DNA of 64,000 bases, from contig NZ_JBBKAH010000006.1 of assembly GCF_037652055.1 (NCBI RefSeq), forward strand, positions 1-64,000, in the 5' to 3' direction. This DNA comes from Pelagibius sp037652055. GTDB lineage: Bacteria > Pseudomonadota > Alphaproteobacteria > Kiloniellales > Kiloniellaceae. Positions within the stretch are counted from its first letter, which is position 1. Each line of letters starts with the position of its first letter. The translations under genes were made by a program, and so were the position numbers. The notes under the pieces were generated by a model that did no database searches, was not told the DNA's origin, and saw only the letters and a program-made list of their open reading frames with translations. Of the stretch, positions 42,956 through 51,541 are shown piece by piece.

Positions 42956-43645
42956 TCAGAGCATCTGGATCCGCCGCGGCGTCCCCAGCAGGAAGGACAG
43001 CAGCGCGCCGGCGACGAAGCCGCCGGCGTGAGCCTTCCAGCCCACGGACGCTCCGGCCAGGAAGTCGGCAAGGCCGGTCATGCCAAAGACCAGGTTCAGG
43101 CCCAGGAAGACCAGCACGAAGATCAGCGCGCGGCGCCGCTGGTCGGAGCCGCCGCCGGCGAACATGAAGCGCATGGCCGCGCCGGTCATGCCGTAGACCG
43201 CCCCGGAGGCACCGATGAGCGCCACCGGCCCCGGCCCTGCGAAATAGAACTCGGTCAGCGCCCCGGCCGCCGCGGTCAGCGCGAAGAGGAGCAGGTAACG
43301 CACGAGCCCCAGCTGGCGCTCGACGAAGCTGCCGAAGGCGAGCAGGAATCCGAGGTTCAGCGCCAGGTGCATGAAATCGGCATGCAGGAAAGCATAACTG
43401 ACCAGGGTCATCAGGCCCTGGGCGGTCGGCGCGCCGGCACCCGGCGGCCAGAACACCTGGGAAATGAAAGCGAAGGTCGTGAACAGCCAGCGCCAGGACG
43501 CGCCTTCCAGGGCATTCTGCAGGCCGAAAACCGCGACGATCGCGAGGGTCAGCCACAGCGTGCCCCGCGGCAGGTTGAACATCGGTTCGCCCCCGCGGCG
43601 GGGAGGCTGCGGCGGCAGATCGACAGGATCAGGCTGAGGAGACAT
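42956..43645 (-). CDS. Rhomboid intramembrane serine protease
   Basis: The 229-residue protein has six membrane helices with the rhomboid catalytic dyad: Ser in LIGASGAVYGMTGA (GxSG) and His in WKAHAGGFVAGALL, plus FLHADFMHLALNLGFLLAFG with conserved His/Asn. It cleaves membrane-embedded substrates, unknown here. The N-terminus is Pro-rich and cytoplasmic. The start ATG 43645 lacks a ribosome site, but earlier starts give no known homology. Confidence 0.93.
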   Translation of the reverse strand: MSPQPDPVDLPPQPPRRGGEPMFNLPRGTLWLTLAIVAVFGLQNALEGASWRWLFTTFAFISQVFWPPGAGAPTAQGLMTLVSYAFLHADFMHLALNLGFLLAFGSFVERQLGLVRYLLLFALTAAAGALTEFYFAGPGPVALIGASGAVYGMTGAAMRFMFAGGGSDQRRRALIFVLVFLGLNLVFGMTGLADFLAGASVGWKAHAGGFVAGALLSFLLGTPRRIQML

Positions 43646-43728
43646 GGAGATCGGACAATACCACGCGGAAGAATCACCTCCCGATGTGAGGTCATTAACC
43701 TCAGATGGCAAGCGGAAAGGGGCGCCTC

Positions 43729-44283
43729 TCAGCCCTTCCTGGGCTTGCCGGCGCGCTCGAAACTGCCTTCGCGGTGGACCGGGCCGGACTGTTCCACCAC
43801 CACGATGAGCAGCAGGAACTGATCGACGCGGCTGTGATCCGCGGCCAGCGGCAGGATCAGGCGGTCATAGCGCAGGTAGCTCTCGCCGTCGCCGATGGGG
43901 TAGACCCGCTGGGAGAAGTGCGGCCGGGCATCCCGGCGCAGTTCGTCATAGAGGCCGTTGGCGCTCGCCAGATAATCGCCCTGATAGAGTTCCTCGAAGG
44001 TCTTGCCGGTCGGATCCCGTCCGGCGCGCGAGACGATCTCGGTGCCGGCCAGCCGGTAGCGATAGCGGTAGCCGCCGTCGGCCGGCTCCACCGCGATGAC
44101 GGCCAGGCGCGGCAGGATCTTCTTGGGGAACTCGGTCGGGTCGATGTCCTTGCGGGCCGGCAGGCCGCCCCCCGGCCGGTGCGCCTGCCAGTAGTCGTGC
44201 AGCCAGACGTGTTCCGGGTGCGACAGCGCCGACAGCGGTGCCGCATCGGCGGCGTAGCGACGCTCCTGCGGGGGCTTACTCAT
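43729..44283 (-). CDS. PAS-domain protein (PAS_5 type)
   Basis: The 184-residue protein is one PAS_5-type fold: LHDYWQAHRPGGGLPARKDI at the start, FPKKILPRLAVIAVEPADGG, then RYRYRLAGTEIVSRAGRDPTGKTFEEL and QRVYPIGDGESYLRYDRLILPLA. This family is common in Rhodospirillales, often alone, with unknown ligand and partner. Nothing else in the operon context explains it. Confidence 0.85.
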   Translation of the reverse strand: MSKPPQERRYAADAAPLSALSHPEHVWLHDYWQAHRPGGGLPARKDIDPTEFPKKILPRLAVIAVEPADGGYRYRYRLAGTEIVSRAGRDPTGKTFEELYQGDYLASANGLYDELRRDARPHFSQRVYPIGDGESYLRYDRLILPLAADHSRVDQFLLLIVVVEQSGPVHREGSFERAGKPRKG

Positions 44284-44390
44284 TCAATCGGCCGTGCTCC
44301 GCCGAGTTGTACACTCCTGGAGGATATCTCTTTTGCGGCGAGCGGCAACCGCTGTCCGCAAAATCCCCAAAAAGCCCCGGCAGGCGGCCT

Positions 44391-45569
44391 TCAGCGCGGC
44401 AGTACCTGCTCGACCAGGGTTGCCCAGTAGCTGGCTCCGACCACGGCGATGTCATCGTTGAAGTCGTAGTGCGGGTTGTGCACGGCGCAGCCGCCGGGGC
44501 CGCCCTCGGTGCCATTGCCGAGCCAGACGTAGCAGCCGGGCTTGGCCTGAAGCATGTAGGCGAAATCCTCCGAGCCCATCAGCGGCTCGGCGCCGTTCAC
44601 CACTTTGTCCTCGCCGACCACGCGGGCGGCCGCCGCCGCGGCGATGCCGGTCTCCGCCTCGCTGTTCACCAGCGCGGGGTAGCGCCGCTCGTAGCGCAGG
44701 GTCATGGTGGCGCCCTGAGACTCGCAGATGGCGCGGGCCATGCGCTGGATGTCCTGCTCCATGCGGTCCTGGGTCTCCTTCTTGAAGGAGCGCACGGTGC
44801 CGCGGATGACGGCGGTCTCCGGGATCACGTTCCAGGTATCGCCGGCGTGGAACTGCGTCACGCTGACCACCACGGAATCCATCGGCGCTGTGCGCCGGCT
44901 GGCTATGGTCTGCAGGGCCGATACGATCTGCGCGCCGGTGACGATGGGGTCGATGCCGAGCTGCGGCATGGCGGCGTGGGTGCCCTTGCCGGTCACCACG
45001 ATCTCGAAGATGTCGAAAGCAGCCATGGCCGGGCCGCTGCGCAGCGAGACGGTGCCCACCGGCATGCCGGGCATGTTGTGCAGGCCGTAGACCGCCTCGA
45101 CCGGAAACTGATCGAACAGGCCCTCCTCCACCATCACGCGGCCGCCGCCCTCGTTCTCCTCGGCCGGCTGGAAGATGAAGGTGACGCGGCCGTCGAAGTT
45201 GCGCGTCTCGGCAAGGTACTTGGCGGCGCCCAGCAGCATCGCCGTGTGACCGTCATGGCCACAGGCGTGCATCTTGCCGTCGTGGCGCGAGCGATGATCG
45301 AAACCATTCAGTTCCTGGATGTGCAGCGCGTCCATGTCGGCGCGCAGGCCGATGGCGCGGCCCGAAGCATTGCTCTGGCCGTCCAGCACGCCGACCACAC
45401 CCGTCTTGGCGAGGCCGCGGTGCACCTGGATGCCGAACTCAGCCAGCTTTTCCGCCACGAAGTCGGCGGTGCGCTCTTCCTCGAAGGCGGTCTCCGGATG
45501 GGCATGGATATCGCGGCGCCAGCCCTTGATCTCGTCGTGGAACTCGGCGATGCGGTTGATGACGGCCAT
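44391..45569 (-). CDS. M20-family amidohydrolase (hippurate/N-acyl amino acid hydrolase)
   Basis: The 392-residue M20D enzyme has metal motifs ACGHDGHTAML, FIFQPAEENEGGGRVMVEEG and the C-terminal GSEDFAYML. It splits N-acyl amino acids or hippurate-like amides. The ATG at 45569 follows GAGAGGATT and is preferred over upstream codons that belong to the ABC ATPase frame. It is 25 bases after the oppF-like stop, so it is the last gene of the transporter operon: imported amides are probably cleaved by it. Confidence 0.92.
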   Translation of the reverse strand: MAVINRIAEFHDEIKGWRRDIHAHPETAFEEERTADFVAEKLAEFGIQVHRGLAKTGVVGVLDGQSNASGRAIGLRADMDALHIQELNGFDHRSRHDGKMHACGHDGHTAMLLGAAKYLAETRNFDGRVTFIFQPAEENEGGGRVMVEEGLFDQFPVEAVYGLHNMPGMPVGTVSLRSGPAMAAFDIFEIVVTGKGTHAAMPQLGIDPIVTGAQIVSALQTIASRRTAPMDSVVVSVTQFHAGDTWNVIPETAVIRGTVRSFKKETQDRMEQDIQRMARAICESQGATMTLRYERRYPALVNSEAETGIAAAAAARVVGEDKVVNGAEPLMGSEDFAYMLQAKPGCYVWLGNGTEGGPGGCAVHNPHYDFNDDIAVVGASYWATLVEQVLPR

Positions 45570-45594
45570 GGAATGAATCCTCTCGTAACAGCGC

Positions 45595-46638
45595 TCAGCG
45601 GGGGACGGCGCCGCGCGGCGGCAGGCGGCCTTCCTCCACAGCATGGCAGGATACCTCACCCGCCGCCGTCGCCAAGGGTTTCGGCGCCTCGCGGCGGCAG
45701 CGCGCCTCGGCGAAGGGGCAACGGGGGTGAAAATGGCAGCCTGGCGGCGGCGCGATGGGACTCGGCACCTCGCCCGCCACCGGAATGCGGGCCCGGCCGG
45801 TCATCTCAAGGTCGGGGATCGCATCCAGCAACATGCGTGTATAGGGGTGCTGCGGGCGGGCAAAGAGTGCCTTGGCCTCGCCCCACTCGACCAGGCGGCC
45901 GAGGTACATGACGCCGACGAAGTCGGAAATATGATAGACCACCGCCAGGTCATGGCTGATGAAGAGATAAGTCAGCCCCAACTCCCGTTGCAGGCTCTTC
46001 ATCAGGTTGAGGATCTGCGCCTGCACCGATACGTCGAGCGCCGAAGTCGGCTCGTCGCAGACCAGGAACTCCGGATTGCTGGCCAGCGCGCGGGCGATGG
46101 AGATGCGCTGGCGCTGGCCGCCGGAGAACTCGTGCGGAAACTTCTCGCCGTCGGCGGCGGCGAGGCCGACCTGCTCCAGCAGCTCGCCCACCCGCGCGGC
46201 GATGGCCTTGCGGTCGCTGAGGATCCTATGAGCACGGATCGGCTCTGCGATGATGCCGGCGACGCGCCAACGCGGATTGAGGCTGGCATAGGGATCCTGG
46301 AAAATCATCTGCAGGCGCCGGCGGACCGGTGCGATCTCTGCCTGCGTCCGCAGCTTCGCCAGGTCGGCGCCGTCGATGACGATGCGCCCGCGCGTCGGCC
46401 CGTGCAGGCCGACCACGAGCCGCGCCACCGTCGACTTGCCGCAGCCGGACTCGCCGACCAGGCTGAACGTCTTGCCGCGCGGAATCCTGAAGGAAACGTC
46501 GTCGACCGCACTCAGCAGCACGCGTTTCTGACCCTGCAGCAGGCGGTTCAGCAGCGGCGGCGAGACGTCGAACAGCTTGGCAAGGCCCTCGACCTCGACC
46601 AGCACGTCCGCCTGCTCCTGCACCATCGCCTCACTCAT
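45595..46638 (-). CDS. Oligopeptide ABC transporter ATPase, DppF/OppF-like
   Basis: A 347-residue ABC ATPase with Walker A GESGCGKSTVAR, Q-loop FQDPYASLNPR, signature FSGGQRQRISIARAL, Walker B LVCDEPTSALDVS and the C-terminal oligopeptide domain (GCHFHPRCPFAEARC) with four Cys typical of the OppD/F 4Fe-4S segment. ATG 46638 overlaps the end of the DppD gene by eight bases; an in-frame ATG at 46626 is possible. Confidence 0.95.
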   Translation of the reverse strand: MSEAMVQEQADVLVEVEGLAKLFDVSPPLLNRLLQGQKRVLLSAVDDVSFRIPRGKTFSLVGESGCGKSTVARLVVGLHGPTRGRIVIDGADLAKLRTQAEIAPVRRRLQMIFQDPYASLNPRWRVAGIIAEPIRAHRILSDRKAIAARVGELLEQVGLAAADGEKFPHEFSGGQRQRISIARALASNPEFLVCDEPTSALDVSVQAQILNLMKSLQRELGLTYLFISHDLAVVYHISDFVGVMYLGRLVEWGEAKALFARPQHPYTRMLLDAIPDLEMTGRARIPVAGEVPSPIAPPPGCHFHPRCPFAEARCRREAPKPLATAAGEVSCHAVEEGRLPPRGAVPR

Positions 46639-47650
46639 GGGTCGCGCTCCGCATCGCCGCGTCGTCATAGAGCCAGCAGGCCGCCCGGCAGGAGTCCTGG
46701 GGCGCGCCGACGGATTCAAGCTCGGGACGGGCGCGCCGGCAGTACTCGAAGACCTTGGGGCAGCGCGGGTTGAAGGCGCAGCCGGCCGGAATGGCATCGA
46801 GACGCGGCATGGCGCCGTCGATCTGGGTCAGGCGCTCGACGTCGTGGCCGACCAGCGGGATCGAGCCCATGAGTCCGACGGTGTAGGGGTGCCTGGCCCG
46901 CAGCACCACCTCGGCCACCGGGCCAATCTCGACGATGCGCCCGGCGTACATCACCGCGACTCTGTCGGCGGTCTCCGCGATCACGCCCATGTCGTGGGTC
47001 ACCAGCATGACGGCGGCGCCGTGCTCGCGGCAGAGCCGCTTCAAAAGAGTGATGATCTGCGCCTGGATGGAGACGTCCAGCGCCGTCGTCGGCTCGTCGG
47101 CGATGATGAGGCGCGGATTGGCGCAGAGCGCCAGCGCAATGACCACGCGCTGGCGCATGCCGCCGGAGAACTCGTGCGGGTACTGGTCGACGCGCCGCTC
47201 GGCGGCCGGAATGCCGACCTCCTGTAGCAGTTCGACGGCCCGCTTGCGGGCGCCCTTCTCGCTGAGATCGGTGTGGGTGAGGATGGTCTCGGTCAGTTGT
47301 CGCCCGACGGTGTAGAGCGGGTTCAGCGACGTCAGCGGGTCCTGGAACACCATGCCGATGTGGCGCCCGCGGATGCGGCGCAGTTTCTCGTAGGGCAGAT
47401 TGTCGATGCGCCGGCCGTCGAAGCGGATCTCGCCGCCGGCGATGCGGCAGGGCGGCTCCAGGAGGCCGATGACGGCCGCGCCGGTCAGCGACTTGCCGGC
47501 CCCCGACTCGCCGACCACGCCCAGCACCTCGCCCTCGCCGATCTCAAAGGAGATGCCGTCGACGGCGACCAGTGTGCCGCGGCGGCCGGGAATCTCGATG
47601 CACAGATTGTCGACCTGCAGCAGAGCCTTCTTCGCGCTGTCCGACGGCAT
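46631..47650 (-). CDS. Oligopeptide ABC transporter ATPase, DppD/OppD-like
   Basis: A 339-residue ABC ATPase: Walker A GESGAGKSLTGAA, FQDPLTSLNP, signature FSGGMRQRVVIALAL, Walker B IIADEPTTALDVS and the cysteine segment GCAFNPRCPKVFEYCRRA. It forms the ATPase heterodimer with the next gene, which overlaps it. The start ATG 47650 is five bases after the upstream permease stop. These two ATPases may also serve the ATPase-less importer at 38.6-42.2 kb. Confidence 0.95.
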   Translation of the reverse strand: MPSDSAKKALLQVDNLCIEIPGRRGTLVAVDGISFEIGEGEVLGVVGESGAGKSLTGAAVIGLLEPPCRIAGGEIRFDGRRIDNLPYEKLRRIRGRHIGMVFQDPLTSLNPLYTVGRQLTETILTHTDLSEKGARKRAVELLQEVGIPAAERRVDQYPHEFSGGMRQRVVIALALCANPRLIIADEPTTALDVSIQAQIITLLKRLCREHGAAVMLVTHDMGVIAETADRVAVMYAGRIVEIGPVAEVVLRARHPYTVGLMGSIPLVGHDVERLTQIDGAMPRLDAIPAGCAFNPRCPKVFEYCRRARPELESVGAPQDSCRAACWLYDDAAMRSATHE

Positions 47651-47655
47651 CGCGC

Positions 47656-48627
47656 TCACCGCAGCTTCGGGTTCAGGGCGTCGCGCAGCCAATCGCCCAG
47701 CAGGTTGACGGCGAGCACCAGGATGGCCAGCGCGGCACCCGGGAAGATGGTGATCCACCACGAGCCCGAGAACAGGAAGTCGTTGCCAACGCGGATGAGC
47801 GTGCCGAGCGACGGCGAGGTCGCCGGGACGCCGACGCCGAGGAAGGACAGCGTCGCCTCGGTGATCACCGCGATGGCGAGGTTGATGGTGGCGATCACCA
47901 GCACTGGCCCCATGACGTTGGGCAGCACATGGCGCAGCATGATGAGCAACGGCGGCACGCCGATGACGCGCGCGGCCTGAACGTATTCCTTGCCGCGCTC
48001 AACCATCGCCGAGCCGCGCACGGTGCGGGCGTACTGGACCCAGAACGACAGCCCGATGGCGAGCACCAGTACGGTGAACCAGATGTCGCCGTGCAGGTCG
48101 CGCGGCAGCACGGCGCGCGACAGGCCGTCGATCAGAAGAGCGATAAGAATGGCCGGAAAGGTCAGCTGGACGTCGGCGATGCGCATGATGACGGCATCCA
48201 CGGTGCCGCCGAGGTAGCCGCTAAGCAGGCCGAGGCCGACGCCCAGTACCATGGCGAAAAGCACCGAGGCGAAGCCGACGCCCAGCGATATGCGCGCGCC
48301 GTAGATGATGGTCGAAAGAATGTCGCGCCCCTCGGCATCGGTGCCGAGCAGGAAGCGCGGGTCGCCGCCGTCGAGCCAAACCGGCGGGATCTCGGAATCG
48401 AGCAGGTCGATGCTGGCCAGGTCGAAGGGATTGTGTGGCGCGATGAGCGGCGCGAAAAGGGCCGCGCCGACGACGGCCAGGGTGACAAGCGCGGAGACCA
48501 CCACCACGGGGGAGCGCGTGAAGGAGTGCCAGAGATCGCTGTCGAAGAAGCGCCTGAAGACGTCGCCGAGGCGCGCGACGGCACCGGCCGCTGCCGCTTC
48601 ATCCTGCCGTTCTCCGCCGACGCCCAT
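47656..48627 (-). CDS. Oligopeptide ABC transporter permease, DppC-like
   Basis: A 323-residue permease: FFDSDLWHSFTRSPVVVVSALVTL start, LLGTDAEGRDILSTIIYGAR, EAA loop KEYVQAARVIGVPPLLIMLRHVLPNVMGP. ATG 48627 is chosen because GGGGGCGGA, which overlaps the upstream stop codon, is its ribosome site. The gene order SBP-B-C-D-F is the classic one. Confidence 0.95.
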   Translation of the reverse strand: MGVGGERQDEAAAAGAVARLGDVFRRFFDSDLWHSFTRSPVVVVSALVTLAVVGAALFAPLIAPHNPFDLASIDLLDSEIPPVWLDGGDPRFLLGTDAEGRDILSTIIYGARISLGVGFASVLFAMVLGVGLGLLSGYLGGTVDAVIMRIADVQLTFPAILIALLIDGLSRAVLPRDLHGDIWFTVLVLAIGLSFWVQYARTVRGSAMVERGKEYVQAARVIGVPPLLIMLRHVLPNVMGPVLVIATINLAIAVITEATLSFLGVGVPATSPSLGTLIRVGNDFLFSGSWWITIFPGAALAILVLAVNLLGDWLRDALNPKLR

Positions 48628-48635
48628 TCCGCCCC

Positions 48636-49661
48636 CTAGCCGTGGCCGCCGGCGACGACCTTGTCGGCGCGCAGGCGGGGATCGACCACATAGTAAAGCA
48701 GGTCGACGATGAGGTTGATAACGACGAAGAAGAAGCCGACCAGCATCAGGTAGGCCGCCATCACCGGGATATCGACCTCGGTGATGGCCTGCAGGAACAG
48801 GAGGCCCATGCCGGGCCACTGGAACACCTGCTCGGTGATGAGGGCGAAAGCGATGATGGAGCCGAGCTGCAGGCCGGTGATGGTGATGACGGGCACCAGG
48901 GTGTTCTTCAGCGCGTGGCCGAAGTTCACCGCCCGGTTGGAGAGTCCACGCGCGCGGGCGAACTTGATGTAGTCGGTGCGAAGCACCTCCAGCATCTCCG
49001 AGCGGACCAGGCGCATGATGAGGGTCATCTGGAACAGCGCCAGGGTGACCGAGGGCAGGATGAGGGCGAGCAGTCCCGAGGTGGTTAGGAAGCCGGTCGA
49101 CCACCAGCCGAGCTGCACGGTATCGCCGCGCCCGAAGGTGGGCAGCTGCGGCACCAGGGTGAAGCCGAGCGCGGCGTTGATGTCCTGCGACATGACGCCG
49201 AAGACGAGGATCAGCAGGATGCCGATGAGGAAAGTCGGCAGCGAGATGCCGACTAAGGAAACGGCCAGAAAGGTCTGCGAAAGGAAGCCGCGCCGGTGGA
49301 GACCGGTGTAGACTCCCATGGGCACGCCGATGAACAGGGCCAGCGCGGCGGCGACGAAGGAGAGCTCCAGGGTCGCCGGCACGCGCTCGGCGATCAGCTC
49401 GGCCACCGGGCGGCGATGTCGGTAGGAAATGCCGAAGTCGCCCTGCACGGCCTTCACAAGGAAGCGGCCGTACTGCACGACGAAGGGATCATCGAGGCCG
49501 AGGCGCTGGCGCAGCTCGGCACGCTGCTCCAGGGTGGTATCCTGGCCGACCATGTTGTTGACCGGGTCGCCGACGTAGGTGAACAGCGAAAAAGCGATGA
49601 AGCCCACCGCCAGCATCACCAGCACAGACTGCAACAGCCGCCGGACGATGAAGGCGATCAT
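48636..49661 (-). CDS. Oligopeptide ABC transporter permease, DppB-like
   Basis: A 341-residue membrane permease beginning MIAFIVRRLLQSVLVMLAVG, with six membrane segments, the DPVN/TLEQRAELRQRLGLDDP region and EAA loop YIKFARARGLSNRAVNFGHALKNTLVPV. It lies 99 bases after the binding-protein gene, with a terminator between, so it is probably expressed at a lower level than that gene. Confidence 0.95.
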   Translation of the reverse strand: MIAFIVRRLLQSVLVMLAVGFIAFSLFTYVGDPVNNMVGQDTTLEQRAELRQRLGLDDPFVVQYGRFLVKAVQGDFGISYRHRRPVAELIAERVPATLELSFVAAALALFIGVPMGVYTGLHRRGFLSQTFLAVSLVGISLPTFLIGILLILVFGVMSQDINAALGFTLVPQLPTFGRGDTVQLGWWSTGFLTTSGLLALILPSVTLALFQMTLIMRLVRSEMLEVLRTDYIKFARARGLSNRAVNFGHALKNTLVPVITITGLQLGSIIAFALITEQVFQWPGMGLLFLQAITEVDIPVMAAYLMLVGFFFVVINLIVDLLYYVVDPRLRADKVVAGGHG

Positions 49662-49711
49662 GGGACCCAGACCCTGGCGCCGAAGAGAACGAACATCACC
49701 TGACCCGAATC

Positions 49712-49744
49712 AAAAAGGGGCCCGGGCGGAACGGCCCGGGCCCC
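49712..49744 (-). terminator. Intra-operon terminator after the binding-protein gene
   Basis: Read leftward, an 11-pair GC stem (49734-49744 with 49717-49727, GGGGCCCGGGC type, loop six bases) is followed by TTTTT. It lies between SBP and permease genes, and partial readthrough would give much SBP and little permease. Confidence 0.85.
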
Positions 49745-49760
49745 CTTCATAGCACCCTGG

Positions 49761-51368
49761 CTACTTCACCGTCACGTGCCGCAGGTGGAACATGTCATCG
49801 GCGCGCTGGGCCACGCTCACCTTGTCGCTGACGCCCCATGACAGCGGCTGCTGGTGCAGCGGAATATGGCCGACCTCATCCGCGTGAATCCTGTTGGCTT
49901 CGTCGATCAGCGCCTGGCGCTTCTCCTGGTCGGTCTCCACCTGGATCAGGTCCGACAGCTCGGTCACCCGTTTGTTGCAGTAGCCGCCGAGATTGAAGGA
50001 GCCCTTGCCGTCCACCCGGCAGGACATGATCGAGTCGATGACATTGTGAGCATCGAAGGTCGAGGGCGTCCAGCCCAGCAGGTAGAACGAGGTGTCGTAG
50101 CCGTTCTGCGCCAGCACCTTGGCGAAGTACTTCGACTTGGTCTGCGCCAAGAGGTCGATCTTCACGCCGATACGGGCGAGCATCGAGGCCACCGCCTGAC
50201 AGATCCGCTCGTCGTTCACGTAGCGGTCGTTGGGGCAGTCCATGGTGACGGTGAAGCCGTCCGGATAGCCGGCCTCGGCGAGCAGCGCCTTGGCCTTGTC
50301 GACGTCGTAAGGCAGCCGTGCGTTGAGCGCCGGGTTGAAGCCGTTGATCTGCGGCGCGATCATCAGGTTGCTGGGCGTCGCGGCGCCGCGCATGATCCTG
50401 TCCTTGATCGCCTCGATGTCGATGGCCTGATAGAAGGCCTGGCGCACGCGCTGGTCCTTGAAGGGGTTCTTGCCCTTCACGCTGGAATACAGCAGTTCGT
50501 CGCGGTCCTGGTCGAAGCCGAGGAAGATGGTGCGCGCCTCGGCGCCGGTCAGCGGACTGACGCCATCGGCGTCCTCCAGCCGCTTCCAGTCCTGCACCGG
50601 TACCGGGTAGGCCATGTCGACGTCGCCGGAAATCAGCGCCGCCACGCGCGTCGCGTCCTGCCCGATCGGCGTAAAGACCGCCTCGGTGACGTTGCTCTGT
50701 GCGTCACCCCACCAGTTCGGATTGGGCACCAGCACGGTGCGCACGTCCGGCTGGCGTTCCTTGATCATGAAGGGGCCGGTGCCGTTGGCGTTGAGGTTGG
50801 CGTAATTGCCCTGGTCGTCGCCTTTGACGTTGGTCGCTCCGGTGGTGCCGTGCTCCTCCGACCACTCCTTGTCCATGATCATGAAGATCTCGAGCTGAAG
50901 CGGCAGGATCGGATTGGGCTGATCGGTCACCAGGTCGACCGTGTAGTCGTCGACCTTCACCGCCTCCTTGATGAGAGTCGCGATCACCTTCATATCGGAG
51001 CCTTCGGAGTTGATCCGCTGGACCGAGAAGATGACGTCGTCGGCATTGAAGCTGTTGCCGTTGTGAAAGGTCACGCCCTGGCGCAGCGTGAAGCGCCAGA
51101 CCGTCGGCTCGACGTTCTCCCACGAGGTCGCCAAGCCCGGCTGCAGCTGCAGATCCGGCGTGCGTGACACCAGGCCTTCGTAGAAGTTCAGCTGGAAGCC
51201 TAGGGTGAAGGTCTCGAACAGACCGTGGGGATCGAGCGTCTGGATGTCGCCCTGGAAGGCCCACTTGAAGGTCTTCGCTTCGGCGCCCAGGCCGCCGGCG
51301 AGAATGCCGGCGGCGGCAGCCACCGCGAAGAACCCACGCCTCAATCTTCCAGCTCTATTCTTCATCAT
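49761..51368 (-). CDS. Oligopeptide ABC transporter substrate-binding protein
   Basis: A 535-residue SBP_bac_5 protein with signal peptide (FFAVAAAAGILAGGLGAEA). Landmarks: KWAFQGDIQTLDPHGLFETFTLGFQLNFYEGLV, WRFTLRQGVTFHNGNSFNADDVIFS, DQRVRQAFYQAIDIEAIKDRI. Start ATG 51368 lies nine bases after AGGGGG; the ATG at 51377 is too near it. First gene of the complete Dpp-like operon. Confidence 0.94.
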   Translation of the reverse strand: MMKNRAGRLRRGFFAVAAAAGILAGGLGAEAKTFKWAFQGDIQTLDPHGLFETFTLGFQLNFYEGLVSRTPDLQLQPGLATSWENVEPTVWRFTLRQGVTFHNGNSFNADDVIFSVQRINSEGSDMKVIATLIKEAVKVDDYTVDLVTDQPNPILPLQLEIFMIMDKEWSEEHGTTGATNVKGDDQGNYANLNANGTGPFMIKERQPDVRTVLVPNPNWWGDAQSNVTEAVFTPIGQDATRVAALISGDVDMAYPVPVQDWKRLEDADGVSPLTGAEARTIFLGFDQDRDELLYSSVKGKNPFKDQRVRQAFYQAIDIEAIKDRIMRGAATPSNLMIAPQINGFNPALNARLPYDVDKAKALLAEAGYPDGFTVTMDCPNDRYVNDERICQAVASMLARIGVKIDLLAQTKSKYFAKVLAQNGYDTSFYLLGWTPSTFDAHNVIDSIMSCRVDGKGSFNLGGYCNKRVTELSDLIQVETDQEKRQALIDEANRIHADEVGHIPLHQQPLSWGVSDKVSVAQRADDMFHLRHVTVK

Positions 51369-51541
51369 TTGCCGCATCCCCCTGTCGATGTTCCGCCGGA
51401 CCCAATCGTCCTCAACCGTTGATTTAGTTATTGAAGAATGCAACTGCTGATAATACTTGCGAAAAGCCGCCCGAACAGGGTTAGCCTATTACGAGCCGGT
51501 CGCGCAAAACAAGCCGCTTGCCCGGCCTTACAGCGCCCGGT

